In this document: one piece after another, positions 48,106-57,373 of the stretch | Position numbering within the stretch: the first letter of the stretch is position 1 | Layout: each line of letters starts with the position of its first letter | Origin: Mesorhizobium sp. WSM3859 | GTDB lineage: Bacteria; Pseudomonadota; Alphaproteobacteria; Rhizobiales; Rhizobiaceae | Length of the DNA: 64,000 nucleotides | Assembly: GCF_002295065.1 (NCBI RefSeq) | Contig: NZ_NSGG01000014.1 | Location: 124,001-188,000, forward strand | Direction of reading: 5' to 3' | Program-made: the position numbers and the translations under genes | Notes under the pieces: model-generated | Databases searched by the model: none | Told to the model about the DNA's origin: nothing | The model's input: the letters and a program-made list of their open reading frames with translations, nothing else

Positions 48106-49176
48106 TCATTGCAGGCTAGCTTGATGATCCGCAGGGCTCGGCGAGAAGGCTTGGTCTATCCGCGAGGAGACTTTGTCGATCCTCGCCCAGAGCGCATTCC
48201 CGCCCAACGTTGATGCATTGCTAACCGCATATGCCCATGCCGGTAGCCGTGATGGTGAAATCGCCAAGGCGGTCAAGCCTTGCGCAATCCGTTGAGCTTT
48301 GCTTCGGGGCAGGGCTCGGACGAACTCACTCAGGGTGCCGGGCTTTTCTCCCTTGCGCAAATAGCTGTTTACGATGTCATGCTTGAGGAAGCTAAGCAGA
48401 GTGAACGGTTCCCGCTCACATTTGGCCAGTTGCAAGCCGTGCCGCCGGCAAATCGCATCGAACGCCTGTTTCGTCCACCTGCCAATGTGATTGGGCGGCA
48501 TGTCTATGAGGGATCCATGAGACTCCATATAGTATGTTCTGTTTTCGTTTGGCACCGCAATGAAGAGAGATCCGTCCGGTTTAAGCAGAAACTTCAATCG
48601 AGAGAAAACATCGTCTACTTTGTCCATGTGCTCAAAAACCTGAAACAAGCATATAAAGTCGAAGGATTCCTCCATTTGATCGAACATGTCTTCGCGAATA
48701 TCGCTCGAAAATGTTTTGAAACCCTTGGATGACAATACAGACTGCGATGTTTCATTATAATCCACCGCGTAAATATCTGAAATTTCGAAGAATTTATCTT
48801 TAACGCAATCCAGAAAATACCCGAATCCGGCGCCCACGTCGATAACAGTTTTTCCGTCAGTCCTCAGGCCCGCGAGCTCTTCGATCGTTCTCGCATATTC
48901 CCATCTCATGGTTGGATAGGAAGGATGCGCCCAGGCCAGGTTGTAAAATTCAACGCCGCCCGCGACGAAGGGATCTGCGAAACCGAATGCGCAATCTGCG
49001 CATCTTCGGATATCGCACTTGGCGCTGCCCCAGAGGTCCTGCAGGTGGCTCTTCAGGTTTCGAAAGCGCTCCGGGTCTTGCCGCGGATTGAGGAAGTGTC
49101 GGGAGGCCTCGTCAGCTGTTACCTCGAACAATTTCGCAGTCGATTTGCTGCGACACGCCGGACAGATGGTCATCAC
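48106..49176 (-). CDS. class I SAM-dependent methyltransferase with N-terminal zinc motif (356 aa)
   Basis: Residues 3-60 hold a zinc-binding pair (TICPACRS and CDIRRCADCAFGF); the SAM motif is TVIDVGAGFGYFLDCVKD (about 110-127), followed by FDFICLFQVFEHM. AAGGACGAG precedes ATG 49176. It reads opposite to the rest of the locus, and its coding sequence (especially 48480-48830) is clearly AT-richer than neighbours, a sign of lateral transfer. Probably a sugar or aglycone methylase; substrate unknown. Confidence 0.85.
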   Translation of the reverse strand: MMTICPACRSKSTAKLFEVTADEASRHFLNPRQDPERFRNLKSHLQDLWGSAKCDIRRCADCAFGFADPFVAGGVEFYNLAWAHPSYPTMRWEYARTIEELAGLRTDGKTVIDVGAGFGYFLDCVKDKFFEISDIYAVDYNETSQSVLSSKGFKTFSSDIREDMFDQMEESFDFICLFQVFEHMDKVDDVFSRLKFLLKPDGSLFIAVPNENRTYYMESHGSLIDMPPNHIGRWTKQAFDAICRRHGLQLAKCEREPFTLLSFLKHDIVNSYLRKGEKPGTLSEFVRALPRSKAQRIAQGLTALAISPSRLPAWAYAVSNASTLGGNALWARIDKVSSRIDQAFSPSPADHQASLQ

Positions 49177-49486
49177 GCTCGTCCTTAAAGCCTGACCGAA
49201 TGAAGCTGGGATTTCGGAACTGGCGCAACCTTATGGCGGGCACCAATCGTCACCATCATGCATCTGAATGACATCGCGGAGCGGTGGCGCAATGAACCTC
49301 CCCGATGCAAGATGGTAAATCCCGGAGTTTGACAGAGCCGCACCTTGCGACGACTTACTTCGCGCACGACAACACAATGCGAGATCCAGCCCCCAATCCG
49401 GTCATTCAGATGCATGATGGTGACGGTCGAAGCCCATCGTAAGTTCCCTTAGCCGCGAAGATCATGCCTCTTGGAGGCGCGAACTC
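49177..49486. repeat. 128-bp segment flanked by perfect 25-bp inverted repeats
   Basis: Arms at 49248-49272 and 49401-49425 are perfect reverse complements over 25 bases. The 128 bases between hold a TTGACA box (near 49332) oriented rightwards and no gene. Outside the arms the flanks pair imperfectly for several more bases. It could be a MITE-like element or an invertible segment. Confidence 0.6.
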
Positions 49487-49589
49487 ATGTCAGATAAGGC
49501 CAGCGACGTTCTGAGATCCGACATTCTTCGGGGGGCCGGGAGCACAATCATCAACGTGCCGCTGAGCCCGATCGGCCCTGGAGGCGTGC

Positions 49590-49830
49590 TTCCAACATAT
49601 CCAGGATCTACGCAAACAGGGTGCACCAATCGCCTCGCTAGCCGAAACCATGGATACTCCGACCTGATCGATCCAGCGGCTCGCGAGGCCAGCGCGCCGG
49701 CGGATACGCATCGCAGCGCCAGAATCGAAAATGAGATCCGGCAGAGCTTGGCGAGCGTTGAGACGCAGGTGAGCATCTGCCGAACTCAGGTCAAGGCACT
49801 GGAAGATCGCAAGAATGTCCTCAATCCCCA
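49590..49830 (+). pseudogene. frameshifted remnant of a second wzz/gumC-like gene
   Basis: Translated in one frame (from 49596) it reads HIQDLRKQGAPIASLAETMD, and after a one-base shift near 49650 it continues DPAAREASAPADTHRS...ASVETQVSICRTQVKALEDRK. The intact wzz-like gene here has RIQDLRKQNAPIASLAQ, then ADLAARQAGAPADKD and RAQVGALEDRKKVLD in the same order. So about 240 bases of a paralogue survive, with no start or second half. Confidence 0.7.
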
Positions 49831-49956
49831 TCGGAGCCGGCCTTACCCGGGCCAGTCTAAAACGACACTCCAGTATCGGTTCGGTTGCGGCGTGGACTTA
49901 TTGCTTTGGCCGATGCCATGAGTCTGAGCCCGAGGCGCTATGTCGAGCGTTGAACC

Positions 49957-50745
49957 GTGATCGTCGAGCTCTTCGGTCCGCCAGGTTCGGGCAAGACAAC
50001 CTTAGCCCACGTTCTTGCCAGCCTGTTGTGCGCAGACGGATACCGTGCCGAGGTTGTCCGCAGCTACCGACCAGCGATCAGATCTGGAACACTTGATCTG
50101 GGCGTCCTTCTATCCGTATCGAGGATCGTCTTGGCGACCGTCTCCACGGCCAAGGTGATTTTTTCCCGACGGAACGGCGGGTCAATTTTATCGAAATCCC
50201 TGCTCACGGCTATGCCGCCGAAAAAGCCGATCTGGCATGCCCGGATTTGGCAGCAAATACTGAAGCTGTCGCATGCCTGGGATCGAGCCAAACTGGCCCA
50301 TGATATTCTTATCTTCGACGAGGGTTATGTTCAGGCAGTCGGATCCCTGGCGTTGCTTAACGGGAACGCCGACAAAGCCGTTCTCGAAACGATGCTGGGT
50401 GATGTGCCGGTCGCAGACTTCACGATCAGAGTTCTGGCGCCGCGTGCGACGGTCGCGGCGCGTCTTCGCCAGCGCATGGAGCGTGCGCCCCCGGCAGAGC
50501 GGCTCTTCGAGGCCGATTTCGAGATCAACATGCGTTCCCTCAGCGTCTTCAGGACCATAAGCGACATACTTGCCGCATCAGGGCGAGACATCGTCTGTGC
50601 GAGAACTTCAAGCCAACGTTCCACAATGGAGAGCGCGCAAGTCGTCGAGCGGGCGATCATCGCGAGATACATTCTGAGCACAACGGATGGTGAGCGCCGG
50701 CGGGTCGAGCAGCCATCCGAAGCAGTGGGATGCCATGGGCCATAG
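49957..50745 (+). CDS. P-loop nucleotide-binding protein, kinase-like (262 aa)
   Basis: GTG start 49957. Walker A is VELFGPPGSGKTTLAHVLA (residues 3-20), a possible Walker B is DILIFDEGYVQ (about 115-125), and RATVAARLRQR resembles the lid region of small-molecule kinases. The C-terminal part is helical. Similar proteins occur in exopolysaccharide loci, for example as sugar kinases or regulators; substrate unknown. Confidence 0.75.
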   Translation: MIVELFGPPGSGKTTLAHVLASLLCADGYRAEVVRSYRPAIRSGTLDLGVLLSVSRIVLATVSTAKVIFSRRNGGSILSKSLLTAMPPKKPIWHARIWQQILKLSHAWDRAKLAHDILIFDEGYVQAVGSLALLNGNADKAVLETMLGDVPVADFTIRVLAPRATVAARLRQRMERAPPAERLFEADFEINMRSLSVFRTISDILAASGRDIVCARTSSQRSTMESAQVVERAIIARYILSTTDGERRRVEQPSEAVGCHGP

Positions 50746-50905
50746 ACCGTCATCTCGTGGCCATCCAACCCGCTGATCCAACTCAAAAAAACGGCTGATA
50801 CGCTGACAGGACGTTGGTCGCCAACCGAGCTTGCCGCATCTGCCATCGATGTTTCATTTCCCACGGATCGAATCGGCATTTGAAGGCGCCCCATCATTCA
50901 GGTGA

Positions 50906-52336
50906 ATGATGGCGCGATACGACAGCCCCCATACGCTCCCTTTCCAGTCGTCAGCCGTTTCTCGGAATCGCGAGCCAATGTCCTACAGCGACTTTCTGAG
51001 ATCTAGGGAGGGGCGAATAACAGCAAGCCCGATCGGCAAGATCGTCCGCGCGGCGGGCGGCGTTTCGGCGATGGCGATTGCAGGGCAGCTCACCCTGGTC
51101 GCCACCATTCCGATCTTGGCCCGACTTTACTCACCTGCGGATTTCGGCGTCTTCACAATCTATCTGTCAACGGTGAACATCCTAGGCGCGGTCGCGGCGC
51201 TGCGCTTCGAGCCCTCGCTCTATGGGGTCAAGGAAACCGAGCAGATCTACGTCACCGTAAAGCTCATCGTGCTGGCGGTCTTGACGACCGGCGTCCTGGC
51301 CTTCGCGGCCGGGCAGGTGCTTTTGAGCCTTGCGCCGGCCCATCTCAGACATCTTTTCTGGCTCGTTCCGATCGGCATGAGCGGCGCTGCGCTCGTCGAA
51401 ACGATGAATTGCTGGGCTTTGCGTGCCGGCCTGCTGCGCGATTTCGCACTCGGTCGGCTGATCCTGCCTGCCACCATGGCGCTCCTGCAATTGGTTTTTG
51501 GCCTTGCTCATCTTGGGGGTGAAGCGATGGTGCATGCGCATGTCCTCAGCCAGTTCATTTTTCTCGCCTTTCTGGGCTTTCGGATTCTGAGTTGGGACGA
51601 CCTGCGTGGCATCTATCGAGCGCCATGGAGAAGTGCCTTCAACAAGGCGGCCAGGGAATACAAGTTCCCGTTGTTCGACATCCCCGCGACCCTCGGCAGC
51701 TATGCTATAAACAATCTTCCGGCTATTCTCGTGGGTTGGTTGTTCGGCGCAGCTTTCGCCGGTTACCTCGGTGTCGCGACACGGCTGGTGACTGGGCCTA
51801 TCGTGCTGATCGCCACCCCGCTTAGCAACGTCTTCGTCGCCGAGGTGAATAAGAGCGGCGATCGTAGGCATATGCTCGGCGTCGCGCGTGGCCTCCTCAT
51901 CCTTGTCACAGGCCTCACGGCGTTGCCGATATTGGCGCTTGGGTTGGCTGCTCCGTACCTAGTCGTCCCGCTCCTGGGCGAGGCCTGGCTCCCGACGGCA
52001 CAAATCATGACTGCCTTGGCATTGATGGGCGCCGTGCAGGCCTTGTCGACACCGCTCAGTGAAGTTCCTGCCCTGTTGCGACGGCAGGAGGTGCGGCTGA
52101 TCGTCGACGCGGCGCGGATGGTGCTTGTCTTTGGTCCGCTGCTCGCCGGCGCCAAGGCTGGGTGGGAAGCTATCGACGTCATCTATCTCATGGCTATTGG
52201 CGGAATGGTCGGGTTTGCCATCAAAACCGCGGCCTCACTTTACCTTCTGAAGCGGGATACCGAACCGGCACAGGCAACATTGTCGAATCCGTATTCAATC
52301 GCGAGGAAACAGCACGATGAAGCTCCTGTTGAGTAG
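50906..52336 (+). CDS. polysaccharide flippase, Wzx/MATE-like (about 476 aa)
   Basis: About twelve transmembrane segments starting around residue 50 (VSAMAIAGQLTLVATIPILA, LYSPADFGVFTIYLS). The RLYSPADFGVF motif is typical of oligosaccharide flippases. An alternative start is ATG 50978. It probably moves lipid-linked repeat units across the inner membrane. The 3' end overlaps the next gene by 20 bases. Confidence 0.85.
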   Translation: MMARYDSPHTLPFQSSAVSRNREPMSYSDFLRSREGRITASPIGKIVRAAGGVSAMAIAGQLTLVATIPILARLYSPADFGVFTIYLSTVNILGAVAALRFEPSLYGVKETEQIYVTVKLIVLAVLTTGVLAFAAGQVLLSLAPAHLRHLFWLVPIGMSGAALVETMNCWALRAGLLRDFALGRLILPATMALLQLVFGLAHLGGEAMVHAHVLSQFIFLAFLGFRILSWDDLRGIYRAPWRSAFNKAAREYKFPLFDIPATLGSYAINNLPAILVGWLFGAAFAGYLGVATRLVTGPIVLIATPLSNVFVAEVNKSGDRRHMLGVARGLLILVTGLTALPILALGLAAPYLVVPLLGEAWLPTAQIMTALALMGAVQALSTPLSEVPALLRRQEVRLIVDAARMVLVFGPLLAGAKAGWEAIDVIYLMAIGGMVGFAIKTAASLYLLKRDTEPAQATLSNPYSIARKQHDEAPVE

Positions 52337-53414
52337 TGAAGAGCGTCCTGAAGGAGCTGTGCCGCCGCTAGAGCCGGCGGTCGCCGGCACATATCCGTCG
52401 GCGCCTGGCCCCGTGGCCAATGTCGCTCATGCTGCCGACGCATCACCCGCGCGCCCATTCATTTCCGTTGCCGTTCCGACGTTTCGCCGGCCGGACACCA
52501 TCAGGCGCACCATCGACAGCATTGTGGGGCAGGACTTTTCCAACTGGGAACTCGTCATCAGCGACGACGAAGGACCAAACGGATCGAGCTGGCCCATCTT
52601 GGAAGATTATGCGCGACGCGACCCGCGCATCCGGATTGTCGAAAACCACAGGGGCCGGGGGCAGGTGGAGAACACCAACAACGCCATGCTTGCCTGCAAA
52701 GGCAAGTGGATCAAATTGCTGCATGATGACGATTGGCTGGTCCCAGGAGCTCTGAAGCGGTTTGCCGAAATCTCGGTAAAATATCCGTCGGCAGCGTTCA
52801 TGACTTCCGCAGCGCATATCGTCGAGGAAAACCGGGTCGTGATGCGGTCGGATCCGCCGGAGCAAAACCGCGTCTCGCTCTATTCGAGCCAGCAGTGCCT
52901 GACGGACCTCTATCTGGTACGGGTGACAAGGAGCCTCGGCATCATCCCTTCGACGCTGCTGATCAACGCGGCCGTGATTCACGCCGGATGCCAGATGCGC
53001 GCACATAAATCCATCCCTGCGGGCGTCGATCAATTGTTCTTTGTCGATCTGGCCCGTTACGGCGAGATGGTGGCAATCAACGAAGGGCTGATCTTCTATG
53101 ATGCGACGCGCCATCCGAGCATAACGACGTCGAAGAGCTACGAGGACGTGGATGAGGTCACTCTTGCCGTCAAACAGCTCAATTGGGATCTGATCGAGGA
53201 TAGAAGGGGCCTCCCGAGACCGGAGCCACTTTTGCGTGCGCTGCGGGTCGCTCGCATCCCGGCCAGATTCCGACATCAGTCCTGGCGCACGACAATGCGA
53301 GACGCCCTGCAGCTCCTTCGGCCGTCCGTGATGAAGATCGCGAACCAGTATGCCCTGGAATACCTGTTCAGGATCCGACCCAAACTCGGTGCGGCGCGGA
53401 CACGTAAACGGTGA
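52317..53414 (+). CDS. family 2 glycosyltransferase (365 aa)
   Basis: GT-A fold: ISVAVPTFRRPDTIRRTIDS (residues about 48-67), WELVISDDEG, LLHDDDWLVPGALK (D-x-D near residue 140). The first 45 residues are a low-complexity extension with Pro/Ala. It adds one sugar to the repeat unit. Overlaps the flippase gene by 20 bases. Confidence 0.85.
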   Translation: MKLLLSSEERPEGAVPPLEPAVAGTYPSAPGPVANVAHAADASPARPFISVAVPTFRRPDTIRRTIDSIVGQDFSNWELVISDDEGPNGSSWPILEDYARRDPRIRIVENHRGRGQVENTNNAMLACKGKWIKLLHDDDWLVPGALKRFAEISVKYPSAAFMTSAAHIVEENRVVMRSDPPEQNRVSLYSSQQCLTDLYLVRVTRSLGIIPSTLLINAAVIHAGCQMRAHKSIPAGVDQLFFVDLARYGEMVAINEGLIFYDATRHPSITTSKSYEDVDEVTLAVKQLNWDLIEDRRGLPRPEPLLRALRVARIPARFRHQSWRTTMRDALQLLRPSVMKIANQYALEYLFRIRPKLGAARTRKR

Positions 53415-53699
53415 GCCTGCCGGAGGAATGTGTGCGTATCCGCAGGACAGCTCGATGCCCCCTTGGGCGAGCCGTTAGGCGTCATTGGCGCCGAGACCGC
53501 ATTTGGCTGATGCCGTAGGGCAAGGCGGCGCAGTCATTTGCATGGAGCAAATTTCAGGAAAGAATGAGCAGTTTCCGTCGGGAATTGCGTCCGTAAAACA
53601 GAACGGAGCCGTTCGCAAATCCGTGAAACGATCGCAGACGTGGAGCAAGGGGCGCGCTCTCGGAAAACCCAGGCGCCATATAATCGGAAGGTTCTGGTT

Positions 53700-54398
53700 C
53701 TACGGCAGCACCGAGATGCGTCCCAGAAGAGCGACCAATTCCGCCTGACGCCTTGTCTCTGTCTTGGCAAACAGCGAGGCGAGCTGGGTGCGGATTGTGG
53801 TTCGGCTGAGCCGGTTGCGCTCGGCAATTTCCAAGGGGGCATCGCCACTCGCCAAACGCAACGCCAACTGCGTTTCGGCGCCGGTCAATCCAAACATTTT
53901 CCGCAGGGTCTCCGGATTGGGACCCGTTCTCGGCTGGCGATCGAGAAGCGCGACAATGATCGATCCATCGGGAGTGACAACGCCTTCTTCAGTCATGATA
54001 ACCGGCCGGTCGCCAGCGTTGCGGATGACGATCCAGGACAACGATCCAGCAGCAAAATGAGCAGGCACGCCAGCTATCAGGCTCCTGAGTGCCGCTGACA
54101 GATCACCAGGCGAATCCAGACAATCCGCACAGGCCTTGAGGATGGTTTCGGCGGCCGCATTCCATTCGAGCACTCTCTTTGCCTCACCCAGCACAAGCCA
54201 CCCACAGCCAATGCGCTCGAGCATGCCGGTTATGGAGTTGAGGCGCGGCCGGACGCATGTGCCAGCAGTGATCGGCCTGATGGTTTTGCGAGAGGCGCTT
54301 CGCGCGAAGGTGGTCGTTGTTCTGCTACCGGCACCGGCCGCCACCATGCCAGGCCTTGCGATCGGCCTCGTGTCATTCCGCCCGCTGATCAGAGCCAT
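53700..54398 (-). CDS. LuxR-type helix-turn-helix regulator (about 232 aa)
   Basis: The C-terminal 65 residues form a LuxR/GerE HTH: FGLTGAETQLALRLASGD, LEIAERNRLSRTTIRTQLASLFAKT. The middle (RIGCGWLVLGEAKRVLEWNAAAE) looks PAS-like. The basic first 50 residues may not be translated; starts at 54347 or later are possible. It has no receiver domain, so its signal is a ligand or partner. First of three regulators within the polysaccharide locus, on the opposite strand. Confidence 0.75.
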   Translation of the reverse strand: MALISGRNDTRPIARPGMVAAGAGSRTTTTFARSASRKTIRPITAGTCVRPRLNSITGMLERIGCGWLVLGEAKRVLEWNAAAETILKACADCLDSPGDLSAALRSLIAGVPAHFAAGSLSWIVIRNAGDRPVIMTEEGVVTPDGSIIVALLDRQPRTGPNPETLRKMFGLTGAETQLALRLASGDAPLEIAERNRLSRTTIRTQLASLFAKTETRRQAELVALLGRISVLP

Positions 54399-54602
54399 AG
54401 GTCATCCGTCCTCGTTCTCTGCCTGTGCCATCCGTGCTTGACGACCGACAGCCAGAAGGTTGGGTGCTGGCTTCATAAGGCCCTGATTTATGGCGATCTG
54501 GAAGCAGGCAGACGTACTAGTCGTCCGCTTGACGGTCTAAACTCGACGAACTAGGCCGAAAGTTGTAGTTAGGTTGGAAGGGGGTGCCGGGGAGGTACAA
54601 TC

Positions 54603-56297
54603 CTGTCGCGAACTCATCTGGCGTCGACGGCTGTGCTGGTCGCTGCGCTGCTCTTCGAGGCAAGCGTTTCCCTGTCGGGTGCCATAGACCCAGCTTTCCT
54701 CGAATTCATTCCGGCAATAGTTGTCATCGCCTTCCTGGAAAACCGCCGGATCGCAGTCGGATCAACGCTCTTGATGGCCGCCGCCGGCTTGGCGGCCCGA
54801 ATAATTTCGAATCGTCACCCTCTCGCCGATGAATGGACACGCGCCATTCTGCTTGTGCTTGCAGGGGGGATGATTGCCTTTCTGTTCGATCGCTCCAGGC
54901 GGAGCTTAAGGGCCGCACTGGACGCTAGGCTCGCTGCGGTCGAAGCTGCAGAGTCACGTTACCGCAGCGCTTTTGAACGAGCTGCGCTGGGCTTTGCGAC
55001 CGCGAACGACAGAGGAGAATTGCTGCGGCTGAACAAACGCCTCAGTGCCTTGCTCGGCTACCTCGAAGACGATCTTGTCGGGCGAGCCCTGGACGAGCTT
55101 GTCCACCAAGATGATCGAGCGCTGCTCAAAAATTCGCTCGCCACACTGACTTCCCAAGCCCCGTGGTTCGGCGGCGAAATGCGCCTGATTAAAAGTGACG
55201 GCGGCACGCTTTGGGCCTGGTTGACGCTTTCTCTTTCTGCGTCGGACACGATGCCATCGGACAGCCTGTTTGTGGTTGTAGATGACATAACCGAGCGAAG
55301 AGCTGCCCGTGAAGCGCTCAAAGCTCAAAAAGAATGGCTCGACCTCGCCTTGTTTGCCGGCCGGTTAGGCACCTGGCGCATAGACTATGGCCAGGACGTC
55401 GTCTCGGGCTCACGACAGTTTTGGGAGATTCTTGGATTGTCCCCGATGGCATTGCGCCCACTTTCCGATCTGTCTTCGATCGTCCACCCATCGGACTGGG
55501 GTAAGCTCGCACCACCGTCAGGAACGAACCGGCGGGGGACCAATTATGATGTGGAGATTCGTCTCAAGCGACCCGACGGTCAAGTCCGTTGGATCGCCTT
55601 GCGGGGACGCGAGGAAAACCATGATGGCCGAGACCAGCGCATCGGCATCGCCGCGGATTTGACCGAGCGACGTCAAACGACGCTGCTGCGCGCGGCGGTA
55701 AGAAAGCAAGAAAACTTGAGGCTTGAACTCCGCCATAGGCTCAGCAATCTGTTCGCTGTCATCACCGCTATAGTGAAGATGCAGGATGCGCCAGAAGGCA
55801 ACATCGTCAAATTCAAAGAGACCCTCGTCGGACGAATTCGCGCGCTCGAGGTGACGCACAAGCTGCTCACGCGTAGCGCTGATCAATCATCCACCATTCG
55901 CGATCTGGTCGTTAAGGAACTCCAGCCCTTCTCGGAAGACGGCAAGACGGCAATCACTGGCCCTGACATCAAGATTTCAGGCGGAGCGGCGGAGAGTTTC
56001 GCAATGATCATCCATGAACTCACCACCAATTCGATCAAGTATGGCGTGCTTGGCGATGCTCAGGGCAAGATTGAAGCACGTTGGACCCTCAACTCAGGCG
56101 GCACAGGCGATGAGATTGTTTTTGACTGGATAGAAACGGGCCGCCGACTTGCCGCTCCGATCAAGCGCCAAGGTTTCGGATCGATGATTCTTGGGGTCGA
56201 CGGAACGCCCCTTGTCGGTCATTCCTCGCAGTTCGAAGTCAGGGAGGATGGGTTTCGATATTCGCTTCGTCTGTCGCCAGCGGAGGTTCAAGCCTAG
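54603..56297 (+). CDS. membrane PAS-PAS-HWE sensor histidine kinase (about 564 aa)
   Basis: The frame extends to a CTG at 54603, 7 bases after a strong GGGGAGG; the nearest GTG (54633) has none, so CTG initiation is likely. Three N-terminal membrane helices (about residues 8-30, 35-60, 75-95), two PAS domains (about 115-235, 245-365), and an HWE core: RLELRHRLSNLFAVITAIVK, IIHELTTNSIKYGVLG, W-I-E (FDWIETG). It ends 1 base from the convergent NarL-type regulator. Likely senses an envelope or polysaccharide signal. Confidence 0.85.
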   Translation: MSRTHLASTAVLVAALLFEASVSLSGAIDPAFLEFIPAIVVIAFLENRRIAVGSTLLMAAAGLAARIISNRHPLADEWTRAILLVLAGGMIAFLFDRSRRSLRAALDARLAAVEAAESRYRSAFERAALGFATANDRGELLRLNKRLSALLGYLEDDLVGRALDELVHQDDRALLKNSLATLTSQAPWFGGEMRLIKSDGGTLWAWLTLSLSASDTMPSDSLFVVVDDITERRAAREALKAQKEWLDLALFAGRLGTWRIDYGQDVVSGSRQFWEILGLSPMALRPLSDLSSIVHPSDWGKLAPPSGTNRRGTNYDVEIRLKRPDGQVRWIALRGREENHDGRDQRIGIAADLTERRQTTLLRAAVRKQENLRLELRHRLSNLFAVITAIVKMQDAPEGNIVKFKETLVGRIRALEVTHKLLTRSADQSSTIRDLVVKELQPFSEDGKTAITGPDIKISGGAAESFAMIIHELTTNSIKYGVLGDAQGKIEARWTLNSGGTGDEIVFDWIETGRRLAAPIKRQGFGSMILGVDGTPLVGHSSQFEVREDGFRYSLRLSPAEVQA

Positions 56298-56298
56298 C

Positions 56299-56955
56299 TC
56301 ACACCGTCCCCAGCCAGGTCTTTATCAGAACCGCCGCTTCCGTTCGGTTTCGAACCCCCAATTCCCGCATGATTGCCGCAGCATGGATCTTCGTTGTAGC
56401 CTCGGCGATGTCGAGATCTCGCGCTATCTCTTTGTTGGAATATCCTTCCGCCATCAGCCTCAGCACTTCCTTTTGCCGGGATGTGAGCCTTTCGAGAGCG
56501 CCGGAGGCGGCTCTGCTGCCGTGACGGATCTCGAGCACCTGACCGTGTGTTTCCAAATGTCGGGACAGGAGCGCCGGTACGTAGATGCGGCCTGCCAGGA
56601 TTTCCTTGACCGCCAGCACGACCTCGTCATCGCTTTGCGATTTCACGATATAGCCGTGCAGCCCCACATTGAGAGCGGTCAGGATTTCGGATCGGGAATC
56701 GTTCCCCGAAATAATCGCAAACCGCGTATCCGGGTAGGCCGTTAGGACATCGCCCAGCACTTCTTGAGTGAAAAGCCCCGGCATGTTCAGGTCGAGCATC
56801 GCCAGGCTGACGCCTTCGTGTTCGGCAAGGAGGCCAACCACGGCATCGAAGCACGCGGCCTCAAATACCTCAACGTCCTCAATGCCGGCAGTCAGTGCCA
56901 ACCGTAAGCCACGCCTGTAGAGACCGTGATCATCGGCTATGACAATCTTGTACAT
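56299..56955 (-). CDS. NarL/FixJ-type response regulator (218 aa)
   Basis: Receiver in residues 1-120 (IVIADDHGLY; Asp in LAMLDLNMPG; Lys in YIVKSQSD) and LuxR-type HTH in about 150-215 (LTSRQKEVLRLMAEGYSNKEIARDLDIAEATTKIH). Start 56955 (MYKIVIADD). It converges with the HWE kinase, stop against stop. The pairing is suggestive but unusual, since HWE kinases commonly pair with PhyR or single-domain regulators. Confidence 0.9.
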   Translation of the reverse strand: MYKIVIADDHGLYRRGLRLALTAGIEDVEVFEAACFDAVVGLLAEHEGVSLAMLDLNMPGLFTQEVLGDVLTAYPDTRFAIISGNDSRSEILTALNVGLHGYIVKSQSDDEVVLAVKEILAGRIYVPALLSRHLETHGQVLEIRHGSRAASGALERLTSRQKEVLRLMAEGYSNKEIARDLDIAEATTKIHAAAIMRELGVRNRTEAAVLIKTWLGTV

Positions 56956-57373
56956 GTACCCCAACGCACACGCTTTCGGCCCGGGGACTATGGCACGCGT
57001 CCAGAACGTTTTGCCTATGGACCAATTCTGTGACGATGCGGGACCTGTCCGCCAAACCGGAACCCAACAGAAATGCGCCTCTTCCGGCTGAAAAAGCTAC
57101 TCTGCGTTTACCATAATGCAAAGTCGGACCTTGGTCCCTGGCAATTCGGCGTTCACGCCCGGCGCACACTCCAACGTCGTCTGCCGTCCCATTGTCTCTC
57201 AGCCGGATGCGCCATTCGAACGCACGACGACAGGCCTGGAAGCTGAGCGTATCTCTCGCTCAATTCGGAGTAAGTCCGCCAGATCGCGTGGCAGGAGCCG
57301 CACGATGGAGGCTCGCGGACGCTGGATTTGGTTGTTGGCCTGTGTCGGCCGTGTGCGCAGGGAGTGGTTGTTC
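56956..57373. other. 418-base stretch with no recognised gene
   Basis: An open frame continues upstream of the nucleotidyltransferase gene but has no family content. No stress promoter pattern seen. It probably contains the promoters for both flanking genes. Confidence 0.45.
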
